Of a stretch of DNA of 64,000 bases, positions 26,827 through 36,595 are shown piece after piece (position 1 is the first letter of the stretch; each line of letters opens with the position of its first letter). The DNA comes from Haladaptatus caseinilyticus (GTDB lineage: Archaea > Halobacteriota > Halobacteria > Halobacteriales > Haladaptataceae). Location of the stretch: NCBI RefSeq assembly GCF_026248685.1, contig NZ_CP111039.1, positions 1 to 64,000 of the forward strand, given 5' to 3'. Below the pieces are notes generated by a model. That model was not told the origin of the DNA and made no database searches. It saw only the letters and a list, made by a program, of their open reading frames with translations. Both the position numbers and the translations under genes were made by a program.

Positions 26827-27233
26827 TTGTTGTTCCGAAAATCGGTGATCAATGCTATGATGGTCTGAATCTCCTACGAGGATATAAATCGATAAGCGGC
26901 AGTGGGATAATAGCATTCTACAGAGACTGCATACGGCATCGAGGTGTAGACGTAGCCATGATACAGTGACCCACATGTACTGCGTGTTTTCGTATGTAAA
27001 TTGTATTGATGGGGTCTACAATGCCGATACGTGTGGACTATCAACGTTAGCCAAATGATTCTTTATTGAATTGTATCCCATACTTATTATTGCGGTACTG
27101 GGACATGTGTTGACGGTAATACACCTGTCCACCTTGTTACCTCGACCATCGGAGGTGTCCCTGCCGATAGCACTGTTAGCAGCACTCTTGCGTTCGTTGC
27201 AGGAGTCGCCAACAGCCCGACTATACACAGACT
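26827..27233. other. Intergenic region without a supported gene
   Basis: No initiated gene is supported. The 3' portion on the plus strand reads as a stop-bounded fragment (GNTPVHLVTSTIGGVPADS) without a start codon, perhaps a remnant. ATAAGCGGCAGTGG at 26892-26905 belongs to the dispersed motif family. Confidence 0.4.
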
Positions 27234-28763
27234 ATGACCGCAAACAACAATCCCCCCACGGACGATGGGACGCTCGAATCGATCACAGACCTTTGTGCAG
27301 ACGCAACAGACCAACTCAACTCGCGGCGCGCATTCATGAGCAACACAGTGAAGGCTGGCGTCGGCATTGGTGCTTTATCCTTTGCTGGGTCAGGGACCAC
27401 AGCAGCGGGCGACAAAGCACGAATCTACGGCTTCACGGTTGTTCCGCCCACCAAAGACACGCACAAGCGGACTTCCAAGTGTCAGTACCCCTCGAGCGAA
27501 CACGGACTTGCGCTGTACGCAAAGCACGGCAAAACCGCGCTCGTTCCGGTGAACCTCTCGTCGGGCACGTTCAACGTCAAGAAGGCTAGCCCAATTACGG
27601 GGCTAAAGAAAGATACCCTGCTTGTTGGATTGGATTATCGACCATCCAACGGCGTATTGTACGCGTTGGATGCTCACGGTCAACTCTACACGATCTCGAT
27701 GCCGAAAAAGCACGGCAAAGCCGTCTCGGCCCGGCCGGTCGGGTCACCAGCCGACTATAGTGGTGCCGACCTCAGCGATGGGATCGGGTTTGACTTCAAT
27801 CCAGTCGCGGATGCGATCCGCGTTGTGACGACAACCTCCGAGAGTTTCGTCACGAACGCCGATGATGGAACGATCATTCGACAGGATCCCGATACATTCT
27901 ACGCGACGGGTGACCCAAATGAAGGGACAGCGCCGCAACTCAGTGCCGCAGCATATACCAACAGCGTTCCGGACCCAACGACAACCACGCTGTACGATAT
28001 CGACAGCAATCTCGATGTTCTCGTCCGCCAGAACGCCGATCCGAACTCACCGAACACTAGTGAGCTCACAACGATCGGTGAGCTCGGCATTGATGTCGCC
28101 GCGATCAACGGCTTCGACATTTCGGGGACGACTGGGACGGCCTACGCAGTGTTGACTGTTGATGGGAAGACTGGACTGTACACGATTGATCTCATGTCGG
28201 GGACGGCAACGCAAGTTACGGGTGACGGAATGGACGACACCGTTACCGACATCGATGTGCTGAATTATGCGCTGACCCTCGAAAAGTTAGAGGCAGCCTT
28301 CTACACGCAGGGCCAGCAGATGTTCAGCGAGTGTGAAATCGAGAACTCTGCGGCGGCCAAGCGACTCGGAGAAGAACTGCAGATGTCAACCTATGACTAT
28401 TTCAACCTCATCCGTGATCACGAACAGACACACGTTGAGACGCTCACACAAGTGATCACGGATCTCGGTGGTGAGCCTGTTTCTGGCCTCGAGTTCGAAT
28501 TCCCATTCGACACTGTTGAGGAGTACTTCGCGCTCGCCCAAACGTTCGAAAACCTCGGTGTGTCCGCCTACGATGGTGCGATTGCACTCATCGAGAATCC
28601 GGATCTCCAGACCGCTGGGGCGACGATTGCAACCGTCGAAGCCCGGCACGCCTCCTATCTCAACATTCTCAATCAGGATGTGCCGTTCCCGATGGCGTTC
28701 GACGAGCCGAAGACGATGGAGGAGGTGCTCGCAGCGGCCAGCCAATTCATCGTCGATCAGTAA
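27234..28763 (+). CDS. DUF4394 and ferritin-like fusion, secreted
   Basis: The 509-residue protein has a Tat-type signal (NSRRAFMSNTVKAGVGIGAL). A DUF4394 beta-propeller-like region follows at about residues 60-340 (LVGLDYRPSNGVLYALDAHG, GIGFDFNPVADAIRVVT). A C-terminal ferritin-like four-helix domain starts at about residue 342 (LNYALTLEKLEAAFY). Metal-ligand candidates are Glu in EKLEAAFY, Glu and His in RDHEQTHVE, Glu in FENLGVSAYDGAI and Glu-His in VEARHASYLN. The same ferritin-like domain occurs alone in the protein at 29634-30368. The fusion suggests a metal or stress function at the cell surface. Confidence 0.8.
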   Translation: MTANNNPPTDDGTLESITDLCADATDQLNSRRAFMSNTVKAGVGIGALSFAGSGTTAAGDKARIYGFTVVPPTKDTHKRTSKCQYPSSEHGLALYAKHGKTALVPVNLSSGTFNVKKASPITGLKKDTLLVGLDYRPSNGVLYALDAHGQLYTISMPKKHGKAVSARPVGSPADYSGADLSDGIGFDFNPVADAIRVVTTTSESFVTNADDGTIIRQDPDTFYATGDPNEGTAPQLSAAAYTNSVPDPTTTTLYDIDSNLDVLVRQNADPNSPNTSELTTIGELGIDVAAINGFDISGTTGTAYAVLTVDGKTGLYTIDLMSGTATQVTGDGMDDTVTDIDVLNYALTLEKLEAAFYTQGQQMFSECEIENSAAAKRLGEELQMSTYDYFNLIRDHEQTHVETLTQVITDLGGEPVSGLEFEFPFDTVEEYFALAQTFENLGVSAYDGAIALIENPDLQTAGATIATVEARHASYLNILNQDVPFPMAFDEPKTMEEVLAAASQFIVDQ

Positions 28764-28893
28764 CACGACGACGATTGCGTTTCCCCTTTCTTAGGAACTG
28801 GAGTAATCTGCTCCCGTTATACTGACATCAAAGCTTCTGATCGTGTTTTTCGAATTTTAGACAAAGCCGCCCTCAGAGCATTGGGACAGGATA

Positions 28894-29532
28894 CTAGTCT
28901 GGCATCCCGATTGTCCGTGAGTCTTGGTGGCTCACGTGATGTCCCACCGTAATCAGTGTGAAAAGGAGGACAATGACAGTCAGTACCAGTTGATCAGACA
29001 CTTGTCCGACGATAGGGAAATTAACAATTGTCATCGTCAGAAGTCCACAGCTAACTATCACTCCACTACAATACCAGAAGGCCCACCCTCGAATCGGAGT
29101 CATACGCACGTCGGATTCATTCTCTTCCGATGTTTCCGATTTGTGTGGTTGGCTGGTCGAGAGATACGGATCGAGTTGCCTGGCGATGTCAGTTCGCGTC
29201 ACGAGTCCTCGTCCTTGATCATACTCAATCACGCCCTCTTTATCGAGTTTGGGAAGATGTGACTGATATAAGTTGACATAGGTCCGCTGACGTTCTTTCG
29301 ACACTAATCGTTCAATCGGTGTCTTATATTCCCATGCTGCAACTTGTTCAGCGAGATCACGCATTCGAACCGGATCCGTTGTTTCCTGGAGATAGCGGAG
29401 TGCATAGCGTCGGCGTTGGACCTGTAACAGATGGTAAATCGTATCTTTCGAAAGCTGGTGAGGGTGCTCACTCCCCTTGTCAGAAGTCGAACTACCATCA
29501 ATTGGTTCTGTTGTCTCAGAACTCGTACTCAT
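28894..29532 (-). CDS. DUF7344 regulator with membrane anchor
   Basis: The 212-residue protein has a helix-turn-helix-like domain of the DUF7344 type (YHLLQVQRRRYALRYLQETT, later LYQSHLPKLDKEGVIEYD). Two C-terminal membrane helices follow (WAFWYCSGVIVSCGLLTMTI and QLVLTVIVLLFTLITVGHHV). Membrane-bound regulators of this kind occur widely in haloarchaea. It lies between the two ferritin-like genes and may regulate them. Confidence 0.7.
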   Translation of the reverse strand: MSTSSETTEPIDGSSTSDKGSEHPHQLSKDTIYHLLQVQRRRYALRYLQETTDPVRMRDLAEQVAAWEYKTPIERLVSKERQRTYVNLYQSHLPKLDKEGVIEYDQGRGLVTRTDIARQLDPYLSTSQPHKSETSEENESDVRMTPIRGWAFWYCSGVIVSCGLLTMTIVNFPIVGQVSDQLVLTVIVLLFTLITVGHHVSHQDSRTIGMPD

Positions 29533-29633
29533 GAAAGTCTCTTATTTCTAATCTCTTTTAGGCCGTAAAAATCGAGGAAAGTTTGGTATCTTGTCTTTAC
29601 AGGAATCCTACAACAGGATTCTAGTAATACGTC

Positions 29634-30368
29634 TTATTCCGAGACGATGAACTGGCCAGCGATTTCTAGAACCTCGTCCATCGATTTAGCCTCGTCAAAA
29701 GCATCTGGATACGGCGACTCCATGTTCACACCGTTGAACACCGCTGCGTGACGGGCTTCGACACTGTGAATTGAAAGCGCTGCCGAAAGCAAGTCACTGT
29801 TCTGGATCGACGGTGCGGCACCCGCGTAGGCAGCCACACCCGTGTTTTCGAGTGCCATCGCCACACCCAAGAACTCAGCAGGTGTCTCGTACCCGAAGTT
29901 ATACTCAGCGGCTTCGACGGGTGTGCCACCGAGGTCCGTAATCACCTTCGTGAGCTGGTCGACGTGGACTGCTTCGTGCTCACCAACGACTTTGACCTGG
30001 TCTGGGATCTGCTCTCGAACCTCATCACAGACGTCGCAACCAAGATCGGCGTTCATGAAGTCGTCAGCAGAGAATTCGTCGAGCCCTTCCTGGTAGAAGG
30101 TTGCTTCGAGGTGTTCAAGGGTCAGTGCGTAATTCAGAATGTCAATGTCGTTCATGCTATTATCTCCGGAACCGCTGTCGTTATCATCGCCATCCGATCC
30201 ATGCTCATCTGCTCCGGCCGTCCCCATGCCGAGTCCTGTCATGCCCGCTGCCCCCACAGCTGCGGCGCCGGCAAGGAACGTGCGCCGGGAACTGAGTTGC
30301 TCGCGCATGCTGGTATTCGTTTGTTCGATGCCTTTGGTGTCTGGTTTGGTAGGTGGATCCTGGGTCAT
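29634..30368 (-). CDS. Secreted ferritin-like domain protein
   Basis: The 244-residue protein carries a Tat signal (LSSRRTFLAGAAAVGAAGMT), an acidic Asp/Ser linker and a ferritin-like four-helix bundle. Ligand candidates lie in LEHLEATFYQ, GEHEAVHVDQL, ALENTGVAAYAG and VEARHAAVFN. Two extra cysteines (GCDVCDE) could form a disulfide. The family includes desiccation-related proteins of plants and bacteria. It is homologous to the C-terminal half of the 27234-28763 protein, which suggests duplication. Confidence 0.8.
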   Translation of the reverse strand: MTQDPPTKPDTKGIEQTNTSMREQLSSRRTFLAGAAAVGAAGMTGLGMGTAGADEHGSDGDDNDSGSGDNSMNDIDILNYALTLEHLEATFYQEGLDEFSADDFMNADLGCDVCDEVREQIPDQVKVVGEHEAVHVDQLTKVITDLGGTPVEAAEYNFGYETPAEFLGVAMALENTGVAAYAGAAPSIQNSDLLSAALSIHSVEARHAAVFNGVNMESPYPDAFDEAKSMDEVLEIAGQFIVSE

Positions 30369-30552
30369 GATCGATCACTGTACCCAGCTGGTACACCGTT
30401 AGATACGGCCATGGACTACAAGAACGATTTCCGAACTCTCACCCAAATCCAACCCAAGTAAAAATAGCGACCTCAGTCCCAGGTAATCCAGGTCAAAAAG
30501 ACGAGTGCAATCGTCTCAAAAATTCGAATGAGCATGATGGCTCGCTGGGCAA

Positions 30553-31311
30553 TCATCGGCATCTCCGCCGAAAACCACACGTGCAGTACGTGTAGAGGGT
30601 ACGAAGTCGTCGAGCCGACCAGCGCGTCGCCAGCGTGTTCTTCCCGACAGCAGCGTCCGCTGTTCGGTCTGGCCACGTGGTGTCTAACAGATTCACGAAC
30701 ACGATTGCTGTGAATGGAACGAGAGCAAGTACGACCTCTATTGTGAGACTGCTAGTTTGGACAACATAGCCGTAGAGCGGAAGAAGCATCCCACCAAGAA
30801 TTGCGTTATCCAGTTCACCGAACCCTCGCCATGCCAACCGAAGTGGGCCGACAGAATACTGCCAGCCGAGCGCGATCCCAATCGCAAGCACGACGAACGC
30901 AATGGATGGGAGTGCCTGCCAATACAGAATCACAAGCAAGGCTGTCGCTGTAAGTGATACAGTTCCAGCAGCCAGTGCTACATTTGGTGAGAGTCCAGTT
31001 TCAGGGAGTGCACCACTTCCACCCGAAAAGGGTGTCCGAGTCGTGAGTTCGTCTGTCTCGGCGTCGGCATATTCATTTGCGTGGTGGACACTAGCAGATC
31101 CCACAAGCACGACTACGAGACCGATAACGAACCGCTGTGAGTGGAAGGATTCCCCGTGTGTAGCGGCGATGGCGGCACCAAGCCAGTAGACGATCATAAT
31201 AAGCACTAATTGTGGCGGTCGTGCCATCCGAACAATCGCCCGTATGATAGTCCACTTCTCATGCCGTCCTGGATCCTCTCCGGTCTGTGAATCTTCCATT
31301 GTTGAGCGCAT
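30553..31311 (-). CDS. UbiA-type prenyltransferase, damaged C-terminus
   Basis: The 252-residue product is a polytopic UbiA-superfamily prenyltransferase. Its two aspartate-rich sites, NEYADAETDE and DTTWPDRTAD, bind prenyl diphosphate through magnesium. After ATRWSARRLRTLY near residue 240 the frame ends quickly, while a shifted frame continues for about 45 codons with a hydrophobic segment to 30473. A frameshift near 30590 has therefore probably removed the last helices. The start lies 11 bases after the DUF547 stop, indicating an operon. Confidence 0.75.
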   Translation of the reverse strand: MRSTMEDSQTGEDPGRHEKWTIIRAIVRMARPPQLVLIMIVYWLGAAIAATHGESFHSQRFVIGLVVVLVGSASVHHANEYADAETDELTTRTPFSGGSGALPETGLSPNVALAAGTVSLTATALLVILYWQALPSIAFVVLAIGIALGWQYSVGPLRLAWRGFGELDNAILGGMLLPLYGYVVQTSSLTIEVVLALVPFTAIVFVNLLDTTWPDRTADAAVGKNTLATRWSARRLRTLYTYCTCGFRRRCR

Positions 31312-31322
31312 ACAGTGCTAGT

Positions 31323-31991
31323 TTACTCGGGAATATCCCGATACATTCCTTTGTGGAGCGCCCAATCATATGGTTTGTACTTGATACGAGGGTGTTCGGA
31401 TCGCTGAAGCACATCGTACTGACGAAGACAGTCGTAGATGCCGCTCCGTCCACCGAAATCTCCGCGATAATACAGAAACAGGCGAGAGACATGAATAACA
31501 TCTGCGGTGGTGTCATACGTTGTTGATTGAGAGAGAAACGACCGCGCACTCACGTCGAGTTCAGCGTCGATATTCGCGAGACTATATGCCACGATCGGTG
31601 GACAGCTCTCAGCTCCGCAATTCAGCGCAAAATGGATACGTGGGTCAAGGTACTGGAGCCGATGTCGTCGCTCGAACTGACTCGGGAACAACGATGGAAT
31701 GTATCCAAGTCCATATTTCCATTTTGAATGGCGGAGAAGGCCATGTTCAATAGCATCGAGACTCAGTGCAGTTCCAGCTACATCGATACGAGGTTTTCTG
31801 AAAAACCGGCGTTTGGTATCGAAGAGGCCTGGGTCGCTCTCGAGATGATATTGGACGGTGGCGTTGTATAGATTAAGCCAGAACGTCAGTGCCGCGTGGT
31901 GGCTGTCCTGCAGAATTGACAACTGGTTGTCGTTCAGTCTCGCAAGGTGGCGCACGTATTCGTGTGGATTCTCGCCATGTCGAACAGCCAT
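31323..31991 (-). CDS. DUF547 protein
   Basis: The 222-residue protein matches the DUF547 family, whose fold is related to papain-like transglutaminases. Typical segments are LTFWLNLYNATVQYHL, IHFALNCGAESCPPI and VSRLFLYYRGDFGG. The Cys in NCGAESCPP is the likely conserved position. It appears co-transcribed with the UbiA gene. In other archaea DUF547 proteins often lie near membrane or isoprenoid genes, but no reaction is known. Confidence 0.8.
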   Translation of the reverse strand: MAVRHGENPHEYVRHLARLNDNQLSILQDSHHAALTFWLNLYNATVQYHLESDPGLFDTKRRFFRKPRIDVAGTALSLDAIEHGLLRHSKWKYGLGYIPSLFPSQFERRHRLQYLDPRIHFALNCGAESCPPIVAYSLANIDAELDVSARSFLSQSTTYDTTADVIHVSRLFLYYRGDFGGRSGIYDCLRQYDVLQRSEHPRIKYKPYDWALHKGMYRDIPE

Positions 31992-32185
31992 GAGAAACTG
32001 ACGTGCTATCTTGGTGAGATTCCGAGTATCATGTATAAGCGGACGTTAGGGATGGCACTTAGTATGCTACTCGTGGTAATGAGTGTTTGTTTGGTAGCAC
32101 TGACTGCTGACTTTGAGGTTGATCTGGACAGTGGAATATCTTCGACCAAGTTATTCTCTCGATTAGGAAGGGTGAGAGAAGTCAC

Positions 32186-33148
32186 TCAATTGCTACCGCC
32201 ACCGCCTGGCGTTTCGGTCTCCATTCCCGACTGGTTCCCCATCCCCGTCTCATTTCCCTGTCCATCCTGATTCATTGCCACCTGCGGAACGACAGTCACA
32301 TTGATGACTTGGCTCACGGCTGGATACTGATAGCCATCGTTTGCCGCACTCACTAGTCGGACTGGCTGGGTTTCCTCTGGTCCCGTGTTGGGCGATGATT
32401 GTCGTTCGACTTGATCAGGCCCGACACCTGGCGCCTGGTTTTGCTCCGTTCCTGCATCCCACAACAGAACCTGCGGTGTGACATTTCCTTGAATCGGATG
32501 GCCTGTGCCATCAAAGAGAGCAATTCCCGATTCGTCGGGACTGAAAAAGAGATCATTCGATGGCACAAACATCGTTGCGAACGTGAGGCGTTCACCAGGC
32601 ATTGCCTGGGTCATAAACTGGTACGACTGCCCCGGGCCAATTGGACTGGGTTCATTTCCATCAACGGGAGTATCGAAGACACCGCTAGTTGTCACACCGT
32701 CTTGGTTCGGCAGTGACTCGCCGAGTTGGGTTGGATCACCATCCTCTGCGATTCCCTCTACTCCCTGGCCCCGATCCTGCTTACCAGGTGTGAAAATCGG
32801 GTTTGACCTCATGAACACTGCATATGCACCGGGTGAAAGTGGAACTGGCTGGGGTTGCCCTTCTGCTGGCTGTAAGGTCATCTCCGAGGAAACGTTCTCA
32901 ATGCGGACGCGAAATGCTGTTCCCGCTTGCGAGCGTTCTCCGCCCGTTCCGGTTTCAGTTTGTGCGCTTACCACAGGAGCACCAGTCAGAAGTGAACTCC
33001 CTACAACACTTCCTGCACTCAGTTGTGCTGTTCTTCGTAGTATCTGGCGGCGTGATACTTGTGAGTGAGTTCGAATGGTTCTCCTTGCTGTTGACTCTGC
33101 GTGTCTGCAGGTGTCAGAACTCCATTCCTTGCTGTCGGTCTGTCTCAT
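32186..33148 (-). CDS. Spondin-domain extracellular protein
   Basis: The 320-residue protein has a Tat signal (QVSRRQILRRTAQLSAG) and a spondin-type domain from about residue 80 (FRVRIENVSSEMTL, LSPGAYAVF, FMTQAMPGERLTFATMFVPS NDLFFSP region, GNVTPQVLLWDAGTE). The C-terminus is rich in Gly, Asn and Met (GMGNQSGMETETPGG). Haloarchaeal spondin proteins are secreted. Function is unknown. It stands alone. Confidence 0.8.
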   Translation of the reverse strand: MRQTDSKEWSSDTCRHAESTARRTIRTHSQVSRRQILRRTAQLSAGSVVGSSLLTGAPVVSAQTETGTGGERSQAGTAFRVRIENVSSEMTLQPAEGQPQPVPLSPGAYAVFMRSNPIFTPGKQDRGQGVEGIAEDGDPTQLGESLPNQDGVTTSGVFDTPVDGNEPSPIGPGQSYQFMTQAMPGERLTFATMFVPSNDLFFSPDESGIALFDGTGHPIQGNVTPQVLLWDAGTEQNQAPGVGPDQVERQSSPNTGPEETQPVRLVSAANDGYQYPAVSQVINVTVVPQVAMNQDGQGNETGMGNQSGMETETPGGGGSN

Positions 33149-33748
33149 TCTGGATCCCCCCTGGAAAGATGAGCAACAAGAGATGATAAAACGGGAACTC
33201 CGTCCATCAAGTGTCTCGCTAGTCTGTCCTGGTCAACCCACCAATACACCATCTCGAAAGCAAGGTAATAGACGAAGAGGGAGTAGTAATGTATAATGGT
33301 CGGACAGACGAACATTATTTTTCACCGCCGATGACATCAGGGAGAATCCTTCTCCTGTTCCTTGTCAAACCAGGCACTCAGACCGTGATGATCAAAGAGA
33401 GACAATCAAGAGTAAACTGACTGTAGAGCCGGTCAGTTGGTCACTGGGTATCTTCACCCGAATAGAAGCTCCGGTCCAGCGTTAGCAGGACGTTACTCGC
33501 AGAGGATTTCGGTAGAGAACGGAAGTGGAACTGGCCACCACAGCGTCTTCAGGGAACCATAAAAATCCGCCACGACAGCGAGTGGGAGGTTTTTCGTCGA
33601 AAACTCGTTCTGGAGCAAGGATACCATCATCTCAAAGGGTTGTACACGCGTATGGAATACCTAATTACGGACTGCATGAGTGCGCGTAAAGGCAGGATCC
33701 GTACTAGTGACATCGATCTTGGTTTGGCGCGTCGTGGTTCAGCCATGA
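33149..33748. other. 600-base region with only a weak small frame
   Basis: No firm gene was found. On the minus strand 33493-33630 reads as a 45-residue peptide (MMVSLLQNEFSTKNLPLAVV, then FYGSLKTLWWPVPLPF), which is protein-like but lacks other support. Confidence 0.35.
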
Positions 33749-33768
33749 CAGTTACGTAAACGTAACTG
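33749..33768. promoter_or_regulatory. Palindromic operator upstream of DM13 gene
   Basis: CAGTTACGT-AA-ACGTAACTG has perfect 9-base arms and lies 50 bases before the DM13 start. It is a good operator candidate. The regulator is unknown. Confidence 0.55.
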
Positions 33769-33818
33769 ACTATCCGCTTTCGTCATATCTAATCGTGCCG
33801 TACAGAGTGTGAGAACCA

Positions 33819-34319
33819 ATGCAAGTGAGTGTCACCAAACTCGTCGTGGTTGGAATCGTCACCGTCGTTCTCGTGGTCGTCGGCGGTCCGCTGGTCGCCG
33901 ACGTTTTCCTTCCCGAACAATCTACGACTGTGAGCGAAGCAGCCGTTCCGGCTGATGCGACCGCGATAAAGACGGGAACGTTCAACGGTGCTGATAGTGC
34001 CCACGACGTGTCGGGAACTGTGACTCTCTATCGCGACAGTGATGGGCATTTCCTTCGCTTCGAAGCGTATGAGCAGACACAAGGACCTGATGTATTCGTG
34101 TATCTGACACCCGCGGCAAACCCCGAAACAGAGGCAGATATTGAGGCTGGAACGAAAGTGCGCATTGACGGCGGGGCGGACGGTGGCGAGAGTACGAAAG
34201 AGGGGACGTTCACCCAACGACTTCCCGCCGATTTCGAACCTCAAGAGTACAACGGTGTGAGTATTTGGTGCGATGATTTCAGTGTTCCGTTCGGGTCAGC
34301 AACGCTCTCGGATGTCTGA
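33819..34319 (+). CDS. DM13-domain membrane-anchored protein
   Basis: The 166-residue product has one N-terminal membrane segment (LVVVGIVTVVLVVVGGPLVA) and a DM13 domain. The domain is shown by GTFNGADSAHDVSGTVTLYR, FLRFEAYEQTQGPDVFVYL and a C-terminal YNGVSIWCDDFSVPFGSATL with its conserved Cys. DM13 domains have been proposed to take part in electron transfer. The domain should face outward. The palindrome at 33749-33768 may control it. Confidence 0.85.
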   Translation: MQVSVTKLVVVGIVTVVLVVVGGPLVADVFLPEQSTTVSEAAVPADATAIKTGTFNGADSAHDVSGTVTLYRDSDGHFLRFEAYEQTQGPDVFVYLTPAANPETEADIEAGTKVRIDGGADGGESTKEGTFTQRLPADFEPQEYNGVSIWCDDFSVPFGSATLSDV

Positions 34320-34412
34320 GCGAAGTGCGTTGTCCGTAGCCCAGTCATCACGCTGACTATTTTTCAAGATAATGGACAGTAATAAAATAACTAGCGAATT
34401 CTCGGTGATGAG

Positions 34413-34901
34413 TTAGATGGTTCGAACGTACGGATACACTGCACCCAGAACAACGCCATACGCGAGGTGCCAAACAAGGCTTGGCAACGCGAACGTTGGC
34501 ACTGCTGGTGCAGCTGGAACGCCGACAACCTGCAGCCACAGCGGGAGAATGATTGAACCGGTCAGGACCCATAACACCACCCCATAGATCGCCCCAAGGC
34601 CGATGCTTGCCCGCTCACTCTCAGCGTATTTGTGTAATGAGGTCAGTGAGATCATGGCGGCGAAGATAACACCGAAAATCGCGCTGTTCGAGAGATGGAT
34701 GAACCAGCCAGCAATGCCGCCGCTCAGTCCATACAGAGCAGGGATTACAATTGTAAGGGCGTCTGGGCTCAGAATGAGTAGAAGGATGCCCATTGCGACA
34801 CCACCCGCGAGCCCGGCGATAACCGCCCCTAACCACGGGCCATATCTTGGAGAAGTTTGTTCCGCGGTAACTTCATCAGTCGTTGCTGTTTCTGTTCCCA
34901 T
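34413..34901 (-). CDS. Membrane protein (DUF6789-like)
   Basis: The 162-residue protein begins MGTETATTDEVTAEQTSPRY and has four to five membrane helices (WLGAVIAGLAGGVAMGILLL, AIFGVIFAAMISLTSL, GLGAIYGVVLWVLTGSII, LVWHLAYGVVLGAVYPYV). The HLAYGxxLG motif occurs in haloarchaeal DUF6789-type and histidine-kinase-associated membrane proteins. The start at 34901 avoids an unlikely 25-residue extension. Confidence 0.65.
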   Translation of the reverse strand: MGTETATTDEVTAEQTSPRYGPWLGAVIAGLAGGVAMGILLLILSPDALTIVIPALYGLSGGIAGWFIHLSNSAIFGVIFAAMISLTSLHKYAESERASIGLGAIYGVVLWVLTGSIILPLWLQVVGVPAAPAVPTFALPSLVWHLAYGVVLGAVYPYVRTI

Positions 34902-35277
34902 ATGGTAACATATGGCATGATCAAGTAAACAGTCGTCGAATTCTTCGAAATACACCGCGTTCTTCAAAATTGACAATGTACACTAAAATCCCTTCAGCCT
35001 TCAACAGCGGCTGATTCAATCCGTGCCTCCGAGACGATTCTCATGCGCGCTACTCACGGGTATGCGGTGTAGACAGAGAGGACGATCGGTACATTGCCAT
35101 AGACACGACTTGTGGCCTCATTCGTTGCGACAACCTACGTTATGCTCGTGTCTGATTACTACAATTGAATTATGTATGGGCTGATTATAATGATATTAAT
35201 ATAGTTCTCATTCATGTCACTAGAGAATTAGACAGAGACGTTAACCACGCTGGAACCGCATATACGATAGCTACCCA

Positions 35278-36237
35278 ATGAGACGCCTTACCCGTCGGAT
35301 GACAGACGACGAGACGGAGCACACTACCAAGGAACATAAAGGCGTCCAGAACTGTCCTGAATGCGACTCACAAACACTGCTCACGAGCGCAGACGGGAGT
35401 GAACTCGTCTGTGAGGACTGTGGCTTAATTATTGAAGAGCGGACCGTCGACCGGGGACCAGAGTGGCGAGCGTTCAACCATCAAGAGCGCGAACGCAAGT
35501 CCCGGGTCGGCGCGCCGATCACCAAGACCATGCACGACAAAGGTCTCACTACGAATATCGACTGGAAAGACCGAGATGCATCCGGTCACGCGCTGTCCGC
35601 CGAAAAACGCAACCAGATGCACCGACTGCGAAAATGGCAAGGACGAATCCGGACGAAAGATGCTGGTGAGCGCAACCTCAAGTTCGCGCTCTCCGAGATC
35701 GACCGGATGGCGAGCGCACTCGGTATCCCGCGCTCGATTCGCGAAGTTGCCTGTGTACTGTACCGGCGTGCATTGGATGAGGACCTGATTCGAGGCCGCT
35801 CGATCGAAGGGATTGCGACCAGTTGTCTCTATGCAGCGTGTCGTACGGAGAATATTCCGCGGAGTTTCGAGGAGATGGAAGAAGTATCGCGTGTGAGACG
35901 CAAAGAAATCACCCGCTCATATATGTATCTTGGACGGGAACTCGGACTCGAAATCCACCCGGCGAACCCGAAACAGTACGTCCCTCGGTTTTGTTCAGCA
36001 CTTGGATGCAGTGATGCCGTTGAAGCGAAAACGAACGAACTGCTCGACATCGCGACAACAGAGGGCCTGCTCTCGGGAAAATCACCCACTAGTTGCGCCG
36101 CGGCCGCGATTTACGCCGCGTCACTCCTGTGTGATGAACAACAGACACAGCAGGCCGTCGCTGATGTTGCACAGGTCACCGAAGTCACCATTCGCAACCG
36201 GTATCAAGAACAAATCGACGCACTCGATCTCAACTAA
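35278..36237 (+). CDS. tfb: Transcription initiation factor IIB (TFB)
   Basis: The 319-residue protein is archaeal TFB, which bridges TBP-bound promoters and RNA polymerase. The N-terminal zinc ribbon has Cys26, Cys29, Cys45 and Cys48. The B-finger/reader region follows (RGPEWRAFNHQERERKSRVG). Two cyclin-fold repeats come next (ALSEIDRMASALGIPRSIRE, and CSALGCSDAVEAKTNELL onward). Haloarchaea have several TFBs. A plasmid-borne one may redirect transcription. The 34902-35277 stretch before it has no supported gene, only AT-rich sequence. Confidence 0.92.
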   Translation: MRRLTRRMTDDETEHTTKEHKGVQNCPECDSQTLLTSADGSELVCEDCGLIIEERTVDRGPEWRAFNHQERERKSRVGAPITKTMHDKGLTTNIDWKDRDASGHALSAEKRNQMHRLRKWQGRIRTKDAGERNLKFALSEIDRMASALGIPRSIREVACVLYRRALDEDLIRGRSIEGIATSCLYAACRTENIPRSFEEMEEVSRVRRKEITRSYMYLGRELGLEIHPANPKQYVPRFCSALGCSDAVEAKTNELLDIATTEGLLSGKSPTSCAAAAIYAASLLCDEQQTQQAVADVAQVTEVTIRNRYQEQIDALDLN

Positions 36238-36595
36238 TCACAGCCGGAACAACCAACGCAAATCGTGAGTGTCCACGCTAACAAGTGGCGACCATCTCGA
36301 TAGACTGTCTCCAAACCGATGCCTCGTCAGCCTCTGGTGAGTTCAACTGCTGCAGATGGTTCACACTAGCGGAGAGGGTCATAGGTGTGGCGCCTCTTTA
36401 TTTCAAATCCTATATCAATTTGTTTTCACTCTGTCATCCGAATAAAATCAGCCCATTTCACAATCACTTGATCATGGGTATGTCCACTAGTGCTTAGTGC
36501 AACATGAGGCAGTGGACGGTTCTTGGGGGGCTCAATCCCCTCTCACCGTATGTTTTAATATTCTGGAAGTCATACTATCTACTCAGTAAAGAACT

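Noticed and set aside
27071-27589. A hydrophobic frame before the ferritin fusion
   Set aside because: It overlaps the start of the well-supported 27234 gene in another frame and has no family.
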